Source of the DNA: Bacteroidota bacterium
GTDB lineage: Bacteria > Bacteroidota > Bacteroidia > Bacteroidales > JAAUTT01
Assembly (NCBI GenBank): GCA_030706405.1
Contig: JAUZOO010000003.1
Location: 434,001 to 498,000, forward strand
Length of the DNA: 64,000 nt
Direction: 5' to 3'
The notes under the pieces are model-generated. The model was not told the DNA's origin, made no database searches, and saw nothing but the letters and a program-made list of their open reading frames with translations. This document shows positions 8,350-17,640 of this stretch, piece after piece. The position numbers and the translations under genes were made by a program. Every line of letters starts with the position of its first letter. Position 1 is the first letter of the stretch.

Positions 8350-8642
8350 ATTTCCCTCGGGGAATATACTGTCTGGTTTACGGTTCATGACATTTCCCGA
8401 GGGAAATCTTATGCCTGACTTTTTAGAAGGCAATTTCCTGAAGGAAATACCGTGCCTAACTTTTGAACGAATGAATTTCCCCGGGGAAATATGATGTTTG
8501 AAACTCAGGACATCGAATTTCCTGCGAGAGATGTTATCCCTGAAATTCCGGACAGCATATTTCCCTCGGGAAATGCCCTGCCTGATTTTTTTGAGCCTAA
8601 ATCTCCCGGAAGAAATACAATTTTCGGAATCCCATTACCCTG
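8350..8642. repeat. Seven-unit degenerate array of small palindromes, period 41-42 bp
   Basis: Each unit begins with a 16-bp palindrome of the form ATTTCCC-NN-GGGAAAT: starts at 8350, 8392, 8433, 8475, 8517, 8559 and 8601, i.e. spacings of 42, 41, 42, 42, 42 and 42. Units 2, 4 and 6 have perfect arms; 5 and 7 are degraded. The 25-26-bp linkers share a TGCCTGAnTTTT core. Read in one frame the unit is a 14-residue repeat beginning FPxGN, but stops and the 41-bp unit break that frame, so I do not call a protein. It fills the gap between the divergent OPT and lrgA genes. Confidence 0.8.
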
Positions 8643-8669
8643 CTTAACGCTTTTACAAGGCAAATGTCG

Positions 8670-8677
8670 TACTTTTG
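8670..8677 (+). promoter_or_regulatory. -7 element of the lrgAB promoter
   Basis: TACTTTTG is an exact TAnnTTTG match ending 18 bp before the lrgA start codon, so the leader would be very short. No clear TTG is found at -33. Confidence 0.5.
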
Positions 8678-8695
8678 TGCCGTTAAAATTTTGAT

Positions 8696-9037
8696 ATGAT
8701 ACGACAGTGTGCGATCATCTTTGGATGCCTGTTTGCTGGTGAACTGCTGGTTTACCTTACAGGTATCAAAATCCCATCGAGCATCATCGGGATGCTGCTG
8801 CTTACCGCGCTTCTTTACTTTAAAGTGGTAAAGTTGCGGCACGTAAAGGCGATGTCCGATCTGTTCATTCAAAACCTGGCCTTCTTTTTCATCCCGCCGG
8901 GCGTGGCTATTATGCTTTACTTCGATGTTATCCGCAGCCAGTTTCTGGCCATTGCCCTGTCGTCGGTTGTCAGTACGTTGCTGGTGCTGACTGTTACCGG
9001 CTGGGTTTATCAAAAAATGAAGAAAAACGATGATTGA
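8696..9037 (+). CDS. lrgA: CidA/LrgA family membrane protein
   Basis: 113 residues with four transmembrane helices (about 5-25, 30-48, 60-80, 88-108). GELLVYLTGIKIPSSIIGMLLLTALL is the family signature. LrgA/CidA proteins were described as holin-like and, with LrgB, more recently as carriers of small organic acids such as pyruvate or glycolate in other bacteria and plastids. The gene overlaps lrgB by 8 bp, so the two are co-translated. Which of the proposed roles applies here is not shown by the sequence. Confidence 0.85.
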   Translation: MIRQCAIIFGCLFAGELLVYLTGIKIPSSIIGMLLLTALLYFKVVKLRHVKAMSDLFIQNLAFFFIPPGVAIMLYFDVIRSQFLAIALSSVVSTLLVLTVTGWVYQKMKKNDD

Positions 9038-9734
9038 TTATCTTGCCCATTCGGAGGTCTTTGCCATAGCCCTGACTTTCGTAGTTTATTTTCTTTCGCA
9101 GAAACTTTACAAACAATACCCGGTATTTTTCCTCACGCCGGTGCTGGTAACCATTGTAGCTATTATCGCCCTGCTTAAAATTACAGGCATCAGCTACGAT
9201 GCTTATAATAAAGGCGGAAATTATATCGGTTTTATGCTCAAACCGGCCGTAGTTGCCTTGGGCGTACCATTATATCTTCAACTTCAGGAAATAAAAAAAC
9301 AAAAGTGGGCGATACTTTTTTCGCAGCTTGCCGGATGTATCATTGGTATTTTATCGGTAGTGGTATTAGCGAAATTTTTTGGGGCATCGCGCAGCACCAT
9401 TGTGTCGCTGGTTCCGAAATCGGTAACCACGCCCATTGCCATGGAAATATCCTCGACCATTGGCGGAATACCATCGTTAACAGCCGGGGTAGTGCTTACG
9501 GTAGGATTGCTTGGCTCCATCCTGGGCATTCGGTTTCTTAAGCTGATTCGAATAAAAGACCATGCTGCCATAGGCATTTCGATGGGCACCGCAGCCCACG
9601 GACTTGGCACCGCCCGTGCTGCTGAAGAAAGTCAATTGCACGGAGCTTTCGGTGGTTTGGGGATGATTCTGAGCGGCATCATCACGGCCCTGCTATCGCC
9701 CTGGATTATTGGTGTACTGGGAAATTGGTTGTAA
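9030..9734 (+). CDS. lrgB: LrgB family membrane protein
   Basis: 234 residues and about seven to eight transmembrane helices. SLVPKSVTTPIAMEISSTIGGIPSLTAGVVLTVG and GISMGTAAHGLGTARAAEE are the conserved LrgB blocks. It works with LrgA, with which it overlaps, as a two-component membrane complex. The frame ends 26 bp before the end of the convergent tsaD gene; no strong terminator was seen in that gap. Confidence 0.88.
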   Translation: MIDYLAHSEVFAIALTFVVYFLSQKLYKQYPVFFLTPVLVTIVAIIALLKITGISYDAYNKGGNYIGFMLKPAVVALGVPLYLQLQEIKKQKWAILFSQLAGCIIGILSVVVLAKFFGASRSTIVSLVPKSVTTPIAMEISSTIGGIPSLTAGVVLTVGLLGSILGIRFLKLIRIKDHAAIGISMGTAAHGLGTARAAEESQLHGAFGGLGMILSGIITALLSPWIIGVLGNWL

Positions 9735-9759
9735 AAATTTATCCGAAAAAAATTATATT

Positions 9760-10776
9760 TTAGCTGATGCGCGCCAACGGAACAATATCCTGCGAAGAAA
9801 ATTCGTTTCTCTGATATTTATAATACCCGGTAATGGCAATCATGGCAGCATTATCGGTGGTAAATTTAAAAGCAGGCAAAAAGATGTTCCATTTACGCTT
9901 AGCACCTTCGGCAGTAATACCATCGCGCAGTCCCGAGTTGGCAGCAACTCCGCCGGCAATAGCAATTTCCTTTACATTAAAATCTTTGGCAGCTTTTACC
10001 AATTTAAGAAGAAGGATATCAACAATAGTTTTTTGCAGCGATGCGCATAAATCCTTTTGATGCTCGGTAATAAAATCGGGGTTTTCCTTTAGCTGGTCGC
10101 GTAAAAAATAGAGGAACGAGGTTTTTAATCCGCTAAAACTGTAGTTATAACCATCGATACGAGGCTTGGCGAACGAAAAAGCCGAACTGTTGCCTTCGTT
10201 GGCTAACCGGTTAATAACCGGACCTCCGGGATACGGCAACCCCATAATTTTGGCACATTTATCAAAAGCTTCGCCGGCAGCATCATCAATGGTTTGTCCC
10301 ACAATCTCCATATCAAAATAATCGCGAACCAGCACCAACTGAGAGTGTCCGCCGGAAACCAATAAGCAGAGAAATGGAAATTGCGGCACACGGTTTGCAG
10401 CATCTTTCTCTAAAACAAAATTGGCTAGGATATGCCCCTGGAGGTGGTTCACCTCAATGAGCGGAATATTTAGCGAGAGCGACAGTCCTTTGGCAAACGA
10501 TGTTCCCACGAGCAACGACCCCATCAGGCCGGGGCCACGGGTAAAGGCAATGGCATCGATTTCGGTGCGGGATATTCCGGCAAGGTTAATGGCCCTGTCA
10601 ACCACGGGAATGATGTTCTGTTGATGGGCTCGCGAGGCCAGTTCAGGCACAACGCCTCCATAAGCCTTGTGAACGTCTTGGTTGGCAATAACATTTGACA
10701 ACAGATAACCATCGCGGATTATCGCAGCAGAAGTATCGTCGCACGAGGACTCTATCCCGAGAATAGTGATGCTCAT
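9760..10776 (-). CDS. tsaD: tRNA N6-threonylcarbamoyladenosine transferase TsaD
   Basis: Makes t6A37 in ANN-decoding tRNAs together with TsaB, TsaC and TsaE. 338 residues, standard length. GIESSCDDTSAAI opens the ASKHA fold. The metal ligands are seen in VNHLQGHILAN (H-x3-H, about residues 112-116) and FTTDNAAMIA (Asp near 305). ARGPG-type phosphate loop FTRGPGLMGSL and LVSGGHSQLV are present. It is a single gene, divergent from tamB over about 90 bp. Confidence 0.95.
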   Translation of the reverse strand: MSITILGIESSCDDTSAAIIRDGYLLSNVIANQDVHKAYGGVVPELASRAHQQNIIPVVDRAINLAGISRTEIDAIAFTRGPGLMGSLLVGTSFAKGLSLSLNIPLIEVNHLQGHILANFVLEKDAANRVPQFPFLCLLVSGGHSQLVLVRDYFDMEIVGQTIDDAAGEAFDKCAKIMGLPYPGGPVINRLANEGNSSAFSFAKPRIDGYNYSFSGLKTSFLYFLRDQLKENPDFITEHQKDLCASLQKTIVDILLLKLVKAAKDFNVKEIAIAGGVAANSGLRDGITAEGAKRKWNIFLPAFKFTTDNAAMIAITGYYKYQRNEFSSQDIVPLARIS

Positions 10777-10838
10777 TGATTGCTTTTTTAGTGGGAAACC
10801 AAAAGTTTTTTGTTTTTTTGTGTTGCTTTTTAAACCTG

Positions 10839-10846
10839 CAAAAGTA
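10839..10846 (-). promoter_or_regulatory. Probable -7 element of the tsaD promoter
   Basis: The minus strand reads TACTTTTG (plus strand CAAAAGTA), an exact TAnnTTTG, 63 bp before the tsaD start. No clear TTG is seen 19-21 bp upstream. It overlaps the presumed translation start region of the divergent tamB gene. Confidence 0.4.
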
Positions 10847-10866
10847 TCAAAAAATTATACAAAATA

Positions 10867-13800
10867 TTGCTCATTTTCTTTCTGGTAGTGCTCTCACTAC
10901 CAACGGTAGGCTATTTTGTTATGCAGCAAAAATCGGTGCAGGATTATGTGGCACATAAGATAACCACCAAAATAAGTGCATTTATCGGCGCCCCGGTAAC
11001 CCTCGACGGGGTTTCGGTTAATATCTTCAGCACTATTTCGTTTCACCACTTTTGCGTAAAATCGCCCCATCTTGACACCATCTTATACACCCCGGAACTA
11101 AGCTTCCGCATCAACACCTTTACGCTATCGTCCCACTTTCTCGAATTTAAAAAAGTGACGATGGAAAAACCCGACATTCACTTTTATGTCGACTCCGCAG
11201 GAATCATTAATTTTCAGTTTATCATCGATAAGCTTGCCTCTAAAGACACAACTCCGGCGAAGCATCCTATGGTCGTTTCTTTTGGCGATGTAACCCTGAA
11301 AGATGCCAATTTCACCCTCAAAAACTATTACCGCACACCCAAAGAATTTGGGATCGATTTTTCGAACATTCATTTGAACCCTCTGAATATAAAGGTTTCC
11401 AATTTCAGGATAGACCGCGGGGTAAGCCTCAATATCCGGTCACTGTCATTTAAGGATAAGTCGGGATTTCAGATTAACAAGCTTTCGGGCCAGTTTAAGC
11501 TGAATCAAAATAATATGATTTACAACAACCTGACGATTAATACTCCTTTTAGCAATATTGAAGCCAGGCAGGTACATTTTCAATTCAAGTCCACCAAAGA
11601 ACTGAAACCCCGAATTTTTGGCAAAAATGTAGGAATGACCATCAATGTAAAACCTTCGGATGTTTCAACGGACGACATCCGTTATTTTCTGCCATTCTTT
11701 AAGGATTATCATTTAAAAACACGTATATCGGGCGATTTCAACGGGGTACTCAGCGATTTAAAAGGACGGAATATAAACGTGACTTATAGCAAACAAACAA
11801 AAATCAATAGCGATATAAATATTGTAGGGTTGCCCGACCTGGCATCGTCTTTTTTACACATCAACATTAAAAACCTTTATACCACGCCTTCCGATATCGA
11901 AAGTATCCGTCTTCCCGGAAGTAAATACGGACGCATTGTGCTGCCCGACAACTTCAGACATATCTCGTTTATTACCTACCGGGGCAAGTTTACCGGTTTT
12001 ACCAACGATTTTGTGGCTTACGGAACATTTACGTCAAACCTCGGAAAAATTGATTCGGACCTGGCCTTAAAACCGGATACTGCCAATTACATTAATTTCA
12101 GTGGAAAGGTTAAAGCATACCCGTTTGACATTGGTACATTTATCGACCGTACCGACCTTATGGGTAATATCAGCCTTAACGCCATGGTTAACGGGGCGTA
12201 CCGTAAAAACGAAAACCTGAAAGCAAGGCTCGACGGCCTCGTGTCGAGTTTTTATTTTAAAAAATACAATTATCAAAATATCAAGGTTGCCGGAACACTA
12301 TCGCACAATACGTACGACGGCTCATTGTCAATTGACGACCCCAATATCGGTCTCGATTTTTTAGGAAAAGTTGATCTCTCGAAGCAAAAACCGGTTTTTA
12401 ACTTCACGGCTAACGTAAAGCGCGCCTGGCTCAACCGGCTTAACCTCGATCCTGCGGATTCGGGTTCTTTTGTTGCCTGTAACATTGCTTCCGATTTTGA
12501 AGGCGACAGTATCGACAACCTCACCGGAAACCTTAAAATCGAAGACCTTACATTACTCCGGGGCAAAAAAGAATTGCACATTAACCAGTTGCTTGTGTTA
12601 AACAGCATTGCCGACAATACCGGTCACCTTACCCTTCTGTCCGACCCGGTAGATGCCGAAATTACCGGGAAGTATAAATTTTCGGAACTGGTACAATCGG
12701 CTAGGGCTTTCGCCCACAACTACCTGCCGTCGTTGTTTAGGGGGCAGGTTGTTACGCCACCCAACAATAACCATTTCGATTTTAAAGCCGACTTTAAGGA
12801 TAGCCGTCAACTAACCGATTTTCTTGTACCCGGGCTTTATATTTCGCAGGATTCGAAACTTACTGGCACATATGCCCCGGCAGGAAATAACCTTGTATTT
12901 CGAATGGACATCCCGCTTTTACAGCACAAAAATAAAAAGTGGTACAATTTCTTCGCTAACGGTCAAACCAACCAAGGACTGTTTACGCTCTCCACCGGAT
13001 GCGACAATTTTTTGATTAATAATAAACTATCTTTTAAAAACTTAGTCTTAAACTCCCTCGTAAAGTTGGATTCTGTTAAAACCAACATAGTATGGGACAA
13101 TAAGGACACGTCAGAAAACAGAGGGAATTTCACCATTCTGGCCGCCCTGACCCCATCGTTACATCACCCTAAACCCCTTATAACCTTAAATATTAAACCG
13201 TCGGAGCTGTTTATTAAGGACACCGTTTGGAATATTCAATCCGGCCCTGTAGCCATCGATTCCTCCAATATCTATGTATCCCAATTGCTTATATCGCATG
13301 ATGGCCAATTCATAAAAATAAACGGAAACCTCTCTAAAAATCCCGAAATTCCGCTGTCGATAGCCTTTAACAACGTAGATCTGGGCAATCTTAACTCGTT
13401 TATCTATGCCAAAAATTTTACGCTTGGAGGCACGCTCAATGGGCAAACGGACCTTTTTAACCTTTATCAGAACCCGGTATTTCACGCATCGCTAAAAGCC
13501 GACAGTTTGTCGCTTAACAAACAGCCCCTGGGCAACCTACTTGTGGGTTCAGTTTACAGCTCTTCCGAAAACCAAATAAAGATTAATGCATCGCTGGAAC
13601 GGGAAAATTTCAGGGCTCTCGACATAAAAGGGACTTACTCAACCTTGTCGCAGGAACTTAACTTCGATATTGGCCTAAATAAACTTCGGGCTGAAGCATT
13701 TGGGCCATACATTGCCAATATTTTTTCGGATGTACATGGAATTGCTACGGGCGATCTTACACTTACCGGTACAATAAAAGACCCTCAGTTAAACGGACCT

Positions 13801-15375
13801 GTTAAAATACAAAAAGGCTCATTTGTAGTTAACTACCTTAAAACCAAACATAATTTTGACAAAACAATCGACATCAATAAGAATACATTTCTTTTTAAAA
13901 ATGTTGAAGTTTTTGATCGTCTAGGAAATAAAGCTGTTGTAAACGGACAAATTGAATACCGTAAATTAAAAGACCTTTACATAAACATTACCGCTGATAC
14001 TAAAAAATTCGAATGCCTCAATACTACGGAAAAAGACAACAACTTATTTTTCGGCACAGGATACGGCACAGGTCGGGCAATAATTAAAGGCAATCCCAAA
14101 GAAATATCGATGGATATTACTGCCACCACCGAAAATCCCTCATCCGACAACCGCACCATCATTGCCATCCCGTTAACAACCAAAGCTGATGTCAGCGAAT
14201 CAGACTTTATACGGATCGTAAACAAGCGCAAAGAGGCTCATACTTTCAGCAAATACGAAATAGATAAAACAACTAACAATAATCAAGTTACCTCCAGCAT
14301 TAACACCTCTTTTAAACTGAATATAAACCTCAACGTTACCCCCGACGCAGAGGCCCAGATTGTGTTCGACCCCAAGATTGGCGACGTAATAAAGGGAAAG
14401 GGTTCGTCGATAGGCAACCTAAACATGACTATGGAAAATGGCAATTTTAATATGTACGGCACTTACAGGGTAGAGAAAGGGGATTATCTTTTTACGCTTC
14501 AAAATATTTACAACAGAAAATTCGATATTAACGAAGGTGGTACAATAACCTGGAACGGTAACCCGATGGATGCTGTTATAAACATTGAGGCATCATATAA
14601 TAAGGTAAAAGTTTTAGGCAGCGAAATATTAGGCTCTACCGCCTCATCCGACGCCGCAACCAAAAAAATCCCCATCGAATGTAAGCTTTTCCTTACAGGC
14701 AAACTGATGAACCCCAATATTGAATATGATATTATTCCGCAAACAAACGACATTGCCATACAATCGGCCCTAAAAAACAGTATCAGCACTGCCGACGAAA
14801 AAAGTAAACAATTTTTATCGCTATTGATTGCCGGAACTTATATGAACGAAGCTAGCTCTTCTTCCGGCAGCTCCCCCTTAGGCTATACGGCAGCCCGTTC
14901 TACGGGTATCGAATTTTTGTCGAACCAACTCTCGCGCATGCTCTCGCAAGCCTCTAAAGATTTTGACATTGGTTTTAACTATCGGCCCGGAGACCAGGTT
15001 ACTACCGATGAAGTAGAACTCGCCATCTCTAAACAATTTTTAAACGACCGCATCACCATTAACGGCAACTTTGATGTTGGGGGAACTCAGGTCTCCAAAA
15101 ACAGCACCAATAATACTTCGGGCTTTATCGGAGAAGGAAATGTAGAATTCAAACCTTTCGCCAACAATAATAAAATTCGGTTGAAAGCTTTTAATCGCTC
15201 CAACCAAAATTCGGTATATGAACTCTCGCCTTACACCCAGGGCGTAGGTATCTTATATAAAGAAGACTTCAGTTCCCTAAAAGAACTCGTTAATAGATAT
15301 TACCGTTCTCTGTTTGGGAAAAAGGAAAAACAGCCCAAGCCGGTCGAAGAAAAGTCGGACGAGGACAATCCATAA
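10867..15375 (+). CDS. tamB: TamB-like translocation and assembly protein (DUF490)
   Basis: 1502 residues from a TTG codon. An N-terminal membrane anchor (LLIFFLVVLSLPTVGYFV) is followed by a long beta-rich body and a C-terminal DUF490/TamB domain (about 1130-1480: LNLNVTPDAEAQIVFDP, GTYRVEKGDYLFTLQN, SLLIAGTYMNE). TamB proteins span the periplasm as a hydrophobic groove for phospholipid transport and outer-membrane protein insertion. The start is odd: the frame is open for 12 more codons, to 10831, and these encode KSIKKLYKI, exactly the basic patch expected before the anchor, yet hold no ATG or GTG. The true start may be the ATC at 10846 or this TTG. The usual upstream partner TamA is not adjacent. 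Confidence 0.85.
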   Translation: MLIFFLVVLSLPTVGYFVMQQKSVQDYVAHKITTKISAFIGAPVTLDGVSVNIFSTISFHHFCVKSPHLDTILYTPELSFRINTFTLSSHFLEFKKVTMEKPDIHFYVDSAGIINFQFIIDKLASKDTTPAKHPMVVSFGDVTLKDANFTLKNYYRTPKEFGIDFSNIHLNPLNIKVSNFRIDRGVSLNIRSLSFKDKSGFQINKLSGQFKLNQNNMIYNNLTINTPFSNIEARQVHFQFKSTKELKPRIFGKNVGMTINVKPSDVSTDDIRYFLPFFKDYHLKTRISGDFNGVLSDLKGRNINVTYSKQTKINSDINIVGLPDLASSFLHINIKNLYTTPSDIESIRLPGSKYGRIVLPDNFRHISFITYRGKFTGFTNDFVAYGTFTSNLGKIDSDLALKPDTANYINFSGKVKAYPFDIGTFIDRTDLMGNISLNAMVNGAYRKNENLKARLDGLVSSFYFKKYNYQNIKVAGTLSHNTYDGSLSIDDPNIGLDFLGKVDLSKQKPVFNFTANVKRAWLNRLNLDPADSGSFVACNIASDFEGDSIDNLTGNLKIEDLTLLRGKKELHINQLLVLNSIADNTGHLTLLSDPVDAEITGKYKFSELVQSARAFAHNYLPSLFRGQVVTPPNNNHFDFKADFKDSRQLTDFLVPGLYISQDSKLTGTYAPAGNNLVFRMDIPLLQHKNKKWYNFFANGQTNQGLFTLSTGCDNFLINNKLSFKNLVLNSLVKLDSVKTNIVWDNKDTSENRGNFTILAALTPSLHHPKPLITLNIKPSELFIKDTVWNIQSGPVAIDSSNIYVSQLLISHDGQFIKINGNLSKNPEIPLSIAFNNVDLGNLNSFIYAKNFTLGGTLNGQTDLFNLYQNPVFHASLKADSLSLNKQPLGNLLVGSVYSSSENQIKINASLERENFRALDIKGTYSTLSQELNFDIGLNKLRAEAFGPYIANIFSDVHGIATGDLTLTGTIKDPQLNGPVKIQKGSFVVNYLKTKHNFDKTIDINKNTFLFKNVEVFDRLGNKAVVNGQIEYRKLKDLYINITADTKKFECLNTTEKDNNLFFGTGYGTGRAIIKGNPKEISMDITATTENPSSDNRTIIAIPLTTKADVSESDFIRIVNKRKEAHTFSKYEIDKTTNNNQVTSSINTSFKLNINLNVTPDAEAQIVFDPKIGDVIKGKGSSIGNLNMTMENGNFNMYGTYRVEKGDYLFTLQNIYNRKFDINEGGTITWNGNPMDAVINIEASYNKVKVLGSEILGSTASSDAATKKIPIECKLFLTGKLMNPNIEYDIIPQTNDIAIQSALKNSISTADEKSKQFLSLLIAGTYMNEASSSSGSSPLGYTAARSTGIEFLSNQLSRMLSQASKDFDIGFNYRPGDQVTTDEVELAISKQFLNDRITINGNFDVGGTQVSKNSTNNTSGFIGEGNVEFKPFANNNKIRLKAFNRSNQNSVYELSPYTQGVGILYKEDFSSLKELVNRYYRSLFGKKEKQPKPVEEKSDEDNP

Positions 15376-15404
15376 GAAGAATGACAATTCTTTAACATTA
15401 TTAA

Positions 15405-15412
15405 TAAATTTG
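15405..15412 (+). promoter_or_regulatory. Probable -7 element of exbB-exbD-tonB
   Basis: TAAATTTG is an exact TAnnTTTG, about 53 bp before exbB. The -33 region is AT-rich but has no TTG. Confidence 0.4.
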
Positions 15413-15465
15413 TTTTTTCATTTCATTAGAATATCAGTTGTAATTACAGTTTTAACATCAATATC

Positions 15466-16185
15466 ATGACAAATTTGCTCTTTGTTTTACAGGTAAATGT
15501 TCAGAATGCAGTGGCCGACACGCTAGCCAAAGCAGTTCCGGCAGCAGCCCCGGTTGTTCAGGAAAAGACCATGTCGCTTTGGGACCTGGCCATGAAAGGG
15601 GGCTGGATAATGATTCCGATTGGGATTTTATTCCTTGCCACGCTCTTCATCTTTTTTGAGCGTTATTTTTATATTAAAATGGCGGCCAAAACCGACACCG
15701 ATTTCATGAACAAGATTCGCGATTACATGCTTCATTCTAAACTCGAATCGGCTCAGAATTTATGCCAGGCAACCAACATGCCGGTAGCCCGTATGGTCGA
15801 AAAAGGAATTAAACGAATTGGCCGCCCGCTTAAAGAAATTGAAGAATCCATTGAGATAGTAGGTAAGTTCGAAGTTTACAAACTCGAAAAGAACCTCGTG
15901 ATTCTTGGTGTTATTGCCGGTATTGCGCCTATGTTCGGGTTTATCGGAACCATTGCGGGGGTTATCAAAATTTTCTATAATATATCGTTGGCCGATAATA
16001 TTAGCATCGGGCTTATCGCCAGCGGTTTGTACGAAAAGATGGTAACCAGTGCGGCTGGTTTGCTAGTCGGTATCCTTTCATTTATTGCCTATCACTGGCT
16101 CAATGTAATGATCGAGAAGGTTGTTCATACCCTCGAATACAATACGATGAATTTCATCGATTTACTTCAGGAACCAACCAAATAA
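15466..16185 (+). CDS. exbB: ExbB/TolQ-type proton channel subunit
   Basis: 239 residues with three membrane helices: about 40-62 (GGWIMIPIGILFLATLFIFF), 145-170 (LEKNLVILGVIAGIAPMFGFIGTIAGVI) and 185-215 (SAAGLLVGILSFIAYHWL). GTIAGVI and the conserved Thr in the third helix are the MotA/TolQ/ExbB channel marks. With ExbD it uses the proton gradient to drive TonB, powering TonB-dependent transporters such as the SusC protein encoded at 23.7-26.9 kb, or a Tol-like function. First gene of a three-gene operon, 9 bp before exbD. Confidence 0.9.
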   Translation: MTNLLFVLQVNVQNAVADTLAKAVPAAAPVVQEKTMSLWDLAMKGGWIMIPIGILFLATLFIFFERYFYIKMAAKTDTDFMNKIRDYMLHSKLESAQNLCQATNMPVARMVEKGIKRIGRPLKEIEESIEIVGKFEVYKLEKNLVILGVIAGIAPMFGFIGTIAGVIKIFYNISLADNISIGLIASGLYEKMVTSAAGLLVGILSFIAYHWLNVMIEKVVHTLEYNTMNFIDLLQEPTK

Positions 16186-16194
16186 TGTGTAAAG

Positions 16195-16596
16195 ATGAAT
16201 TTACGCAACAAAAATAAATTCAGGGCCGAAGTAAGCACGTCATCGTTTAGCGACATCATGTTCTTCCTGATGTTGTTCTTCCTGATCATATCAACCATGA
16301 TCAACCCAAGCGTGATAAAGCTTACCCTGCCTAAAGCACAGCACAACCAGACGGTGCGTAAAACGGAGATTTCCGTTTCCATCACCAAGGATCTCAAATA
16401 CTACGTCAACAACAAGGAAGTTACCCTCGAAACCCTTAAAGATGCGTTGTCGCTGGAAATTACCAAAGTGAAGGAGCCTACCATCGTAATCCGCTGCGAC
16501 AATTCAATTCCCGTACAGGATTTGATAGATGTTATGCAGATAGGCAACGAACTTAAAATCAAAATGATTTTAGCAACAAAGAGTCCCAATGGTTGA
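16195..16596 (+). CDS. exbD: ExbD/TolR-type protein
   Basis: 133 residues. A single N-terminal membrane helix (FSDIMFFLMLFFLIISTMI, about 18-38) carries the conserved proton-carrying Asp in SFSDIMFFL. The rest is the periplasmic STAS-like ExbD domain with IVIRCDNSIPVQDLIDVMQIGNELKIKMILAT. It works with ExbB. Many Bacteroidota operons carry two exbD genes; only one is present. It overlaps tonB by 8 bp. Confidence 0.9.
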   Translation: MNLRNKNKFRAEVSTSSFSDIMFFLMLFFLIISTMINPSVIKLTLPKAQHNQTVRKTEISVSITKDLKYYVNNKEVTLETLKDALSLEITKVKEPTIVIRCDNSIPVQDLIDVMQIGNELKIKMILATKSPNG

Positions 16597-17446
16597 AACT
16601 ACAACAATACGCAGACGCGCGAGCCTGTTAGGATTTTTATGCACCTTATTTGTGGCAGGTGGATTACTTTTAATCCTGCTGATGATATTGCTGCACACTC
16701 CCATCCCACCCTTCCCTGAAAGTGGTGGTGGAGGAACGGGCAATGGCATCGAAGTTAACCTTGGTTTTGCCGATGCTGGTTCGGGCAATATCCAAAATGA
16801 AGCATCCATGCCTACAAAATCGGCCTCAGGCGCTAAGGCAGAAGATGAAAAGATTCTTACCCAGGAAACGGAAGAAGCTCCTTCAATTAATAGTAATGAT
16901 AAGTCGAAGAAGCATAAAAAAGAAACTGTAGCTCCGGTTCAAACCCAAAAGAAAGAAGCCGAAAAGCCACAACAAGTGGTTAATACCAAGGCTTTGTATC
17001 CTGCTCACAGCAGTCAGGCCAGCTCTAATGGCGACCGTACAGGCAAAGGCGATCAGGGCGATCCTAACGGAAGCCTCGGCGCTAAGGCCTTTGGCGGACA
17101 AGCTGGTAAAGGAGGCTCTGGAGGAGGAACAGGCGGAGGTGTCGGAAAAGGTACCGGTACAGGCAGTGGCACTGGTGTTTCATTCAGTCTTGCAGGCCGA
17201 ACTCCTCAATCGCTGCCTCATCCCGAATACCGTCAGCAAGTAGAAGGAAATGTAGTGGTTGAAGTTACCGTGGACAAAGATGGCCGAGTAACTCAGGCCG
17301 AGCCCGGCAAACGCGGCACCACCACCACTGATGGCGGTTTATGGGATTCTGCCAGGCGTGCGGCCCTTCAAGCTCGCTTCGACCGCAAACCCGATGCTCC
17401 GGCATTCCAAAAAGGAACCATTACTTACCGGTTCAGGTTACAATAA
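16589..17446 (+). CDS. tonB: TonB/TolA-like energy transducer
   Basis: 285 residues: an inner-membrane anchor (about 12-34), a low-complexity periplasmic linker with Lys/Glu- and Gln-rich stretches (about 75-130) and a striking Gly/Ser/Thr-rich segment (about 150-185), then a C-terminal TonB domain (about 200-285: GNVVVEVTVDKDGRVTQAEPG..., AFQKGTITYRFRLQ). The Gly-rich linker takes the place of the Pro-rich linker of enterobacterial TonB. It delivers force from ExbBD to outer-membrane receptors. Ends the operon, followed by a strong terminator. Confidence 0.88.
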   Translation: MVETTTIRRRASLLGFLCTLFVAGGLLLILLMILLHTPIPPFPESGGGGTGNGIEVNLGFADAGSGNIQNEASMPTKSASGAKAEDEKILTQETEEAPSINSNDKSKKHKKETVAPVQTQKKEAEKPQQVVNTKALYPAHSSQASSNGDRTGKGDQGDPNGSLGAKAFGGQAGKGGSGGGTGGGVGKGTGTGSGTGVSFSLAGRTPQSLPHPEYRQQVEGNVVVEVTVDKDGRVTQAEPGKRGTTTTDGGLWDSARRAALQARFDRKPDAPAFQKGTITYRFRLQ

Positions 17447-17464
17447 TCTTCTTAATAAGCATAT

Positions 17465-17510
17465 AAACGCGAAGGCTGGGACAAGATGTTTCAGCCTTCG
17501 CGTTTTTTTA
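17465..17510 (+). terminator. Terminator of exbB-exbD-tonB
   Basis: AACGCGAAGGCTG (17466-17478) pairs with CAGCCTTCGCGTT (17492-17504), a perfect 13-bp stem followed by seven T. Confidence 0.9.
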
Positions 17511-17640
17511 TCAATGATTAAAATCGCTCTTTGGTGTACAGGAATATCCCCTTCATAAAAGAAAGAATAATGAAACCTTTTGAATTCATAACTTCGCTAT
17601 AACATTTTTTTAGAGGTTGTTTGTACATAAATCTAAAGAC

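Noticed and set aside
8491-8694. 67-residue frame with FPxGN-type repeats
   Set aside because: It follows the 42-bp DNA array by chance of length; upstream units have a frame change and a stop, and there is no credible start site.
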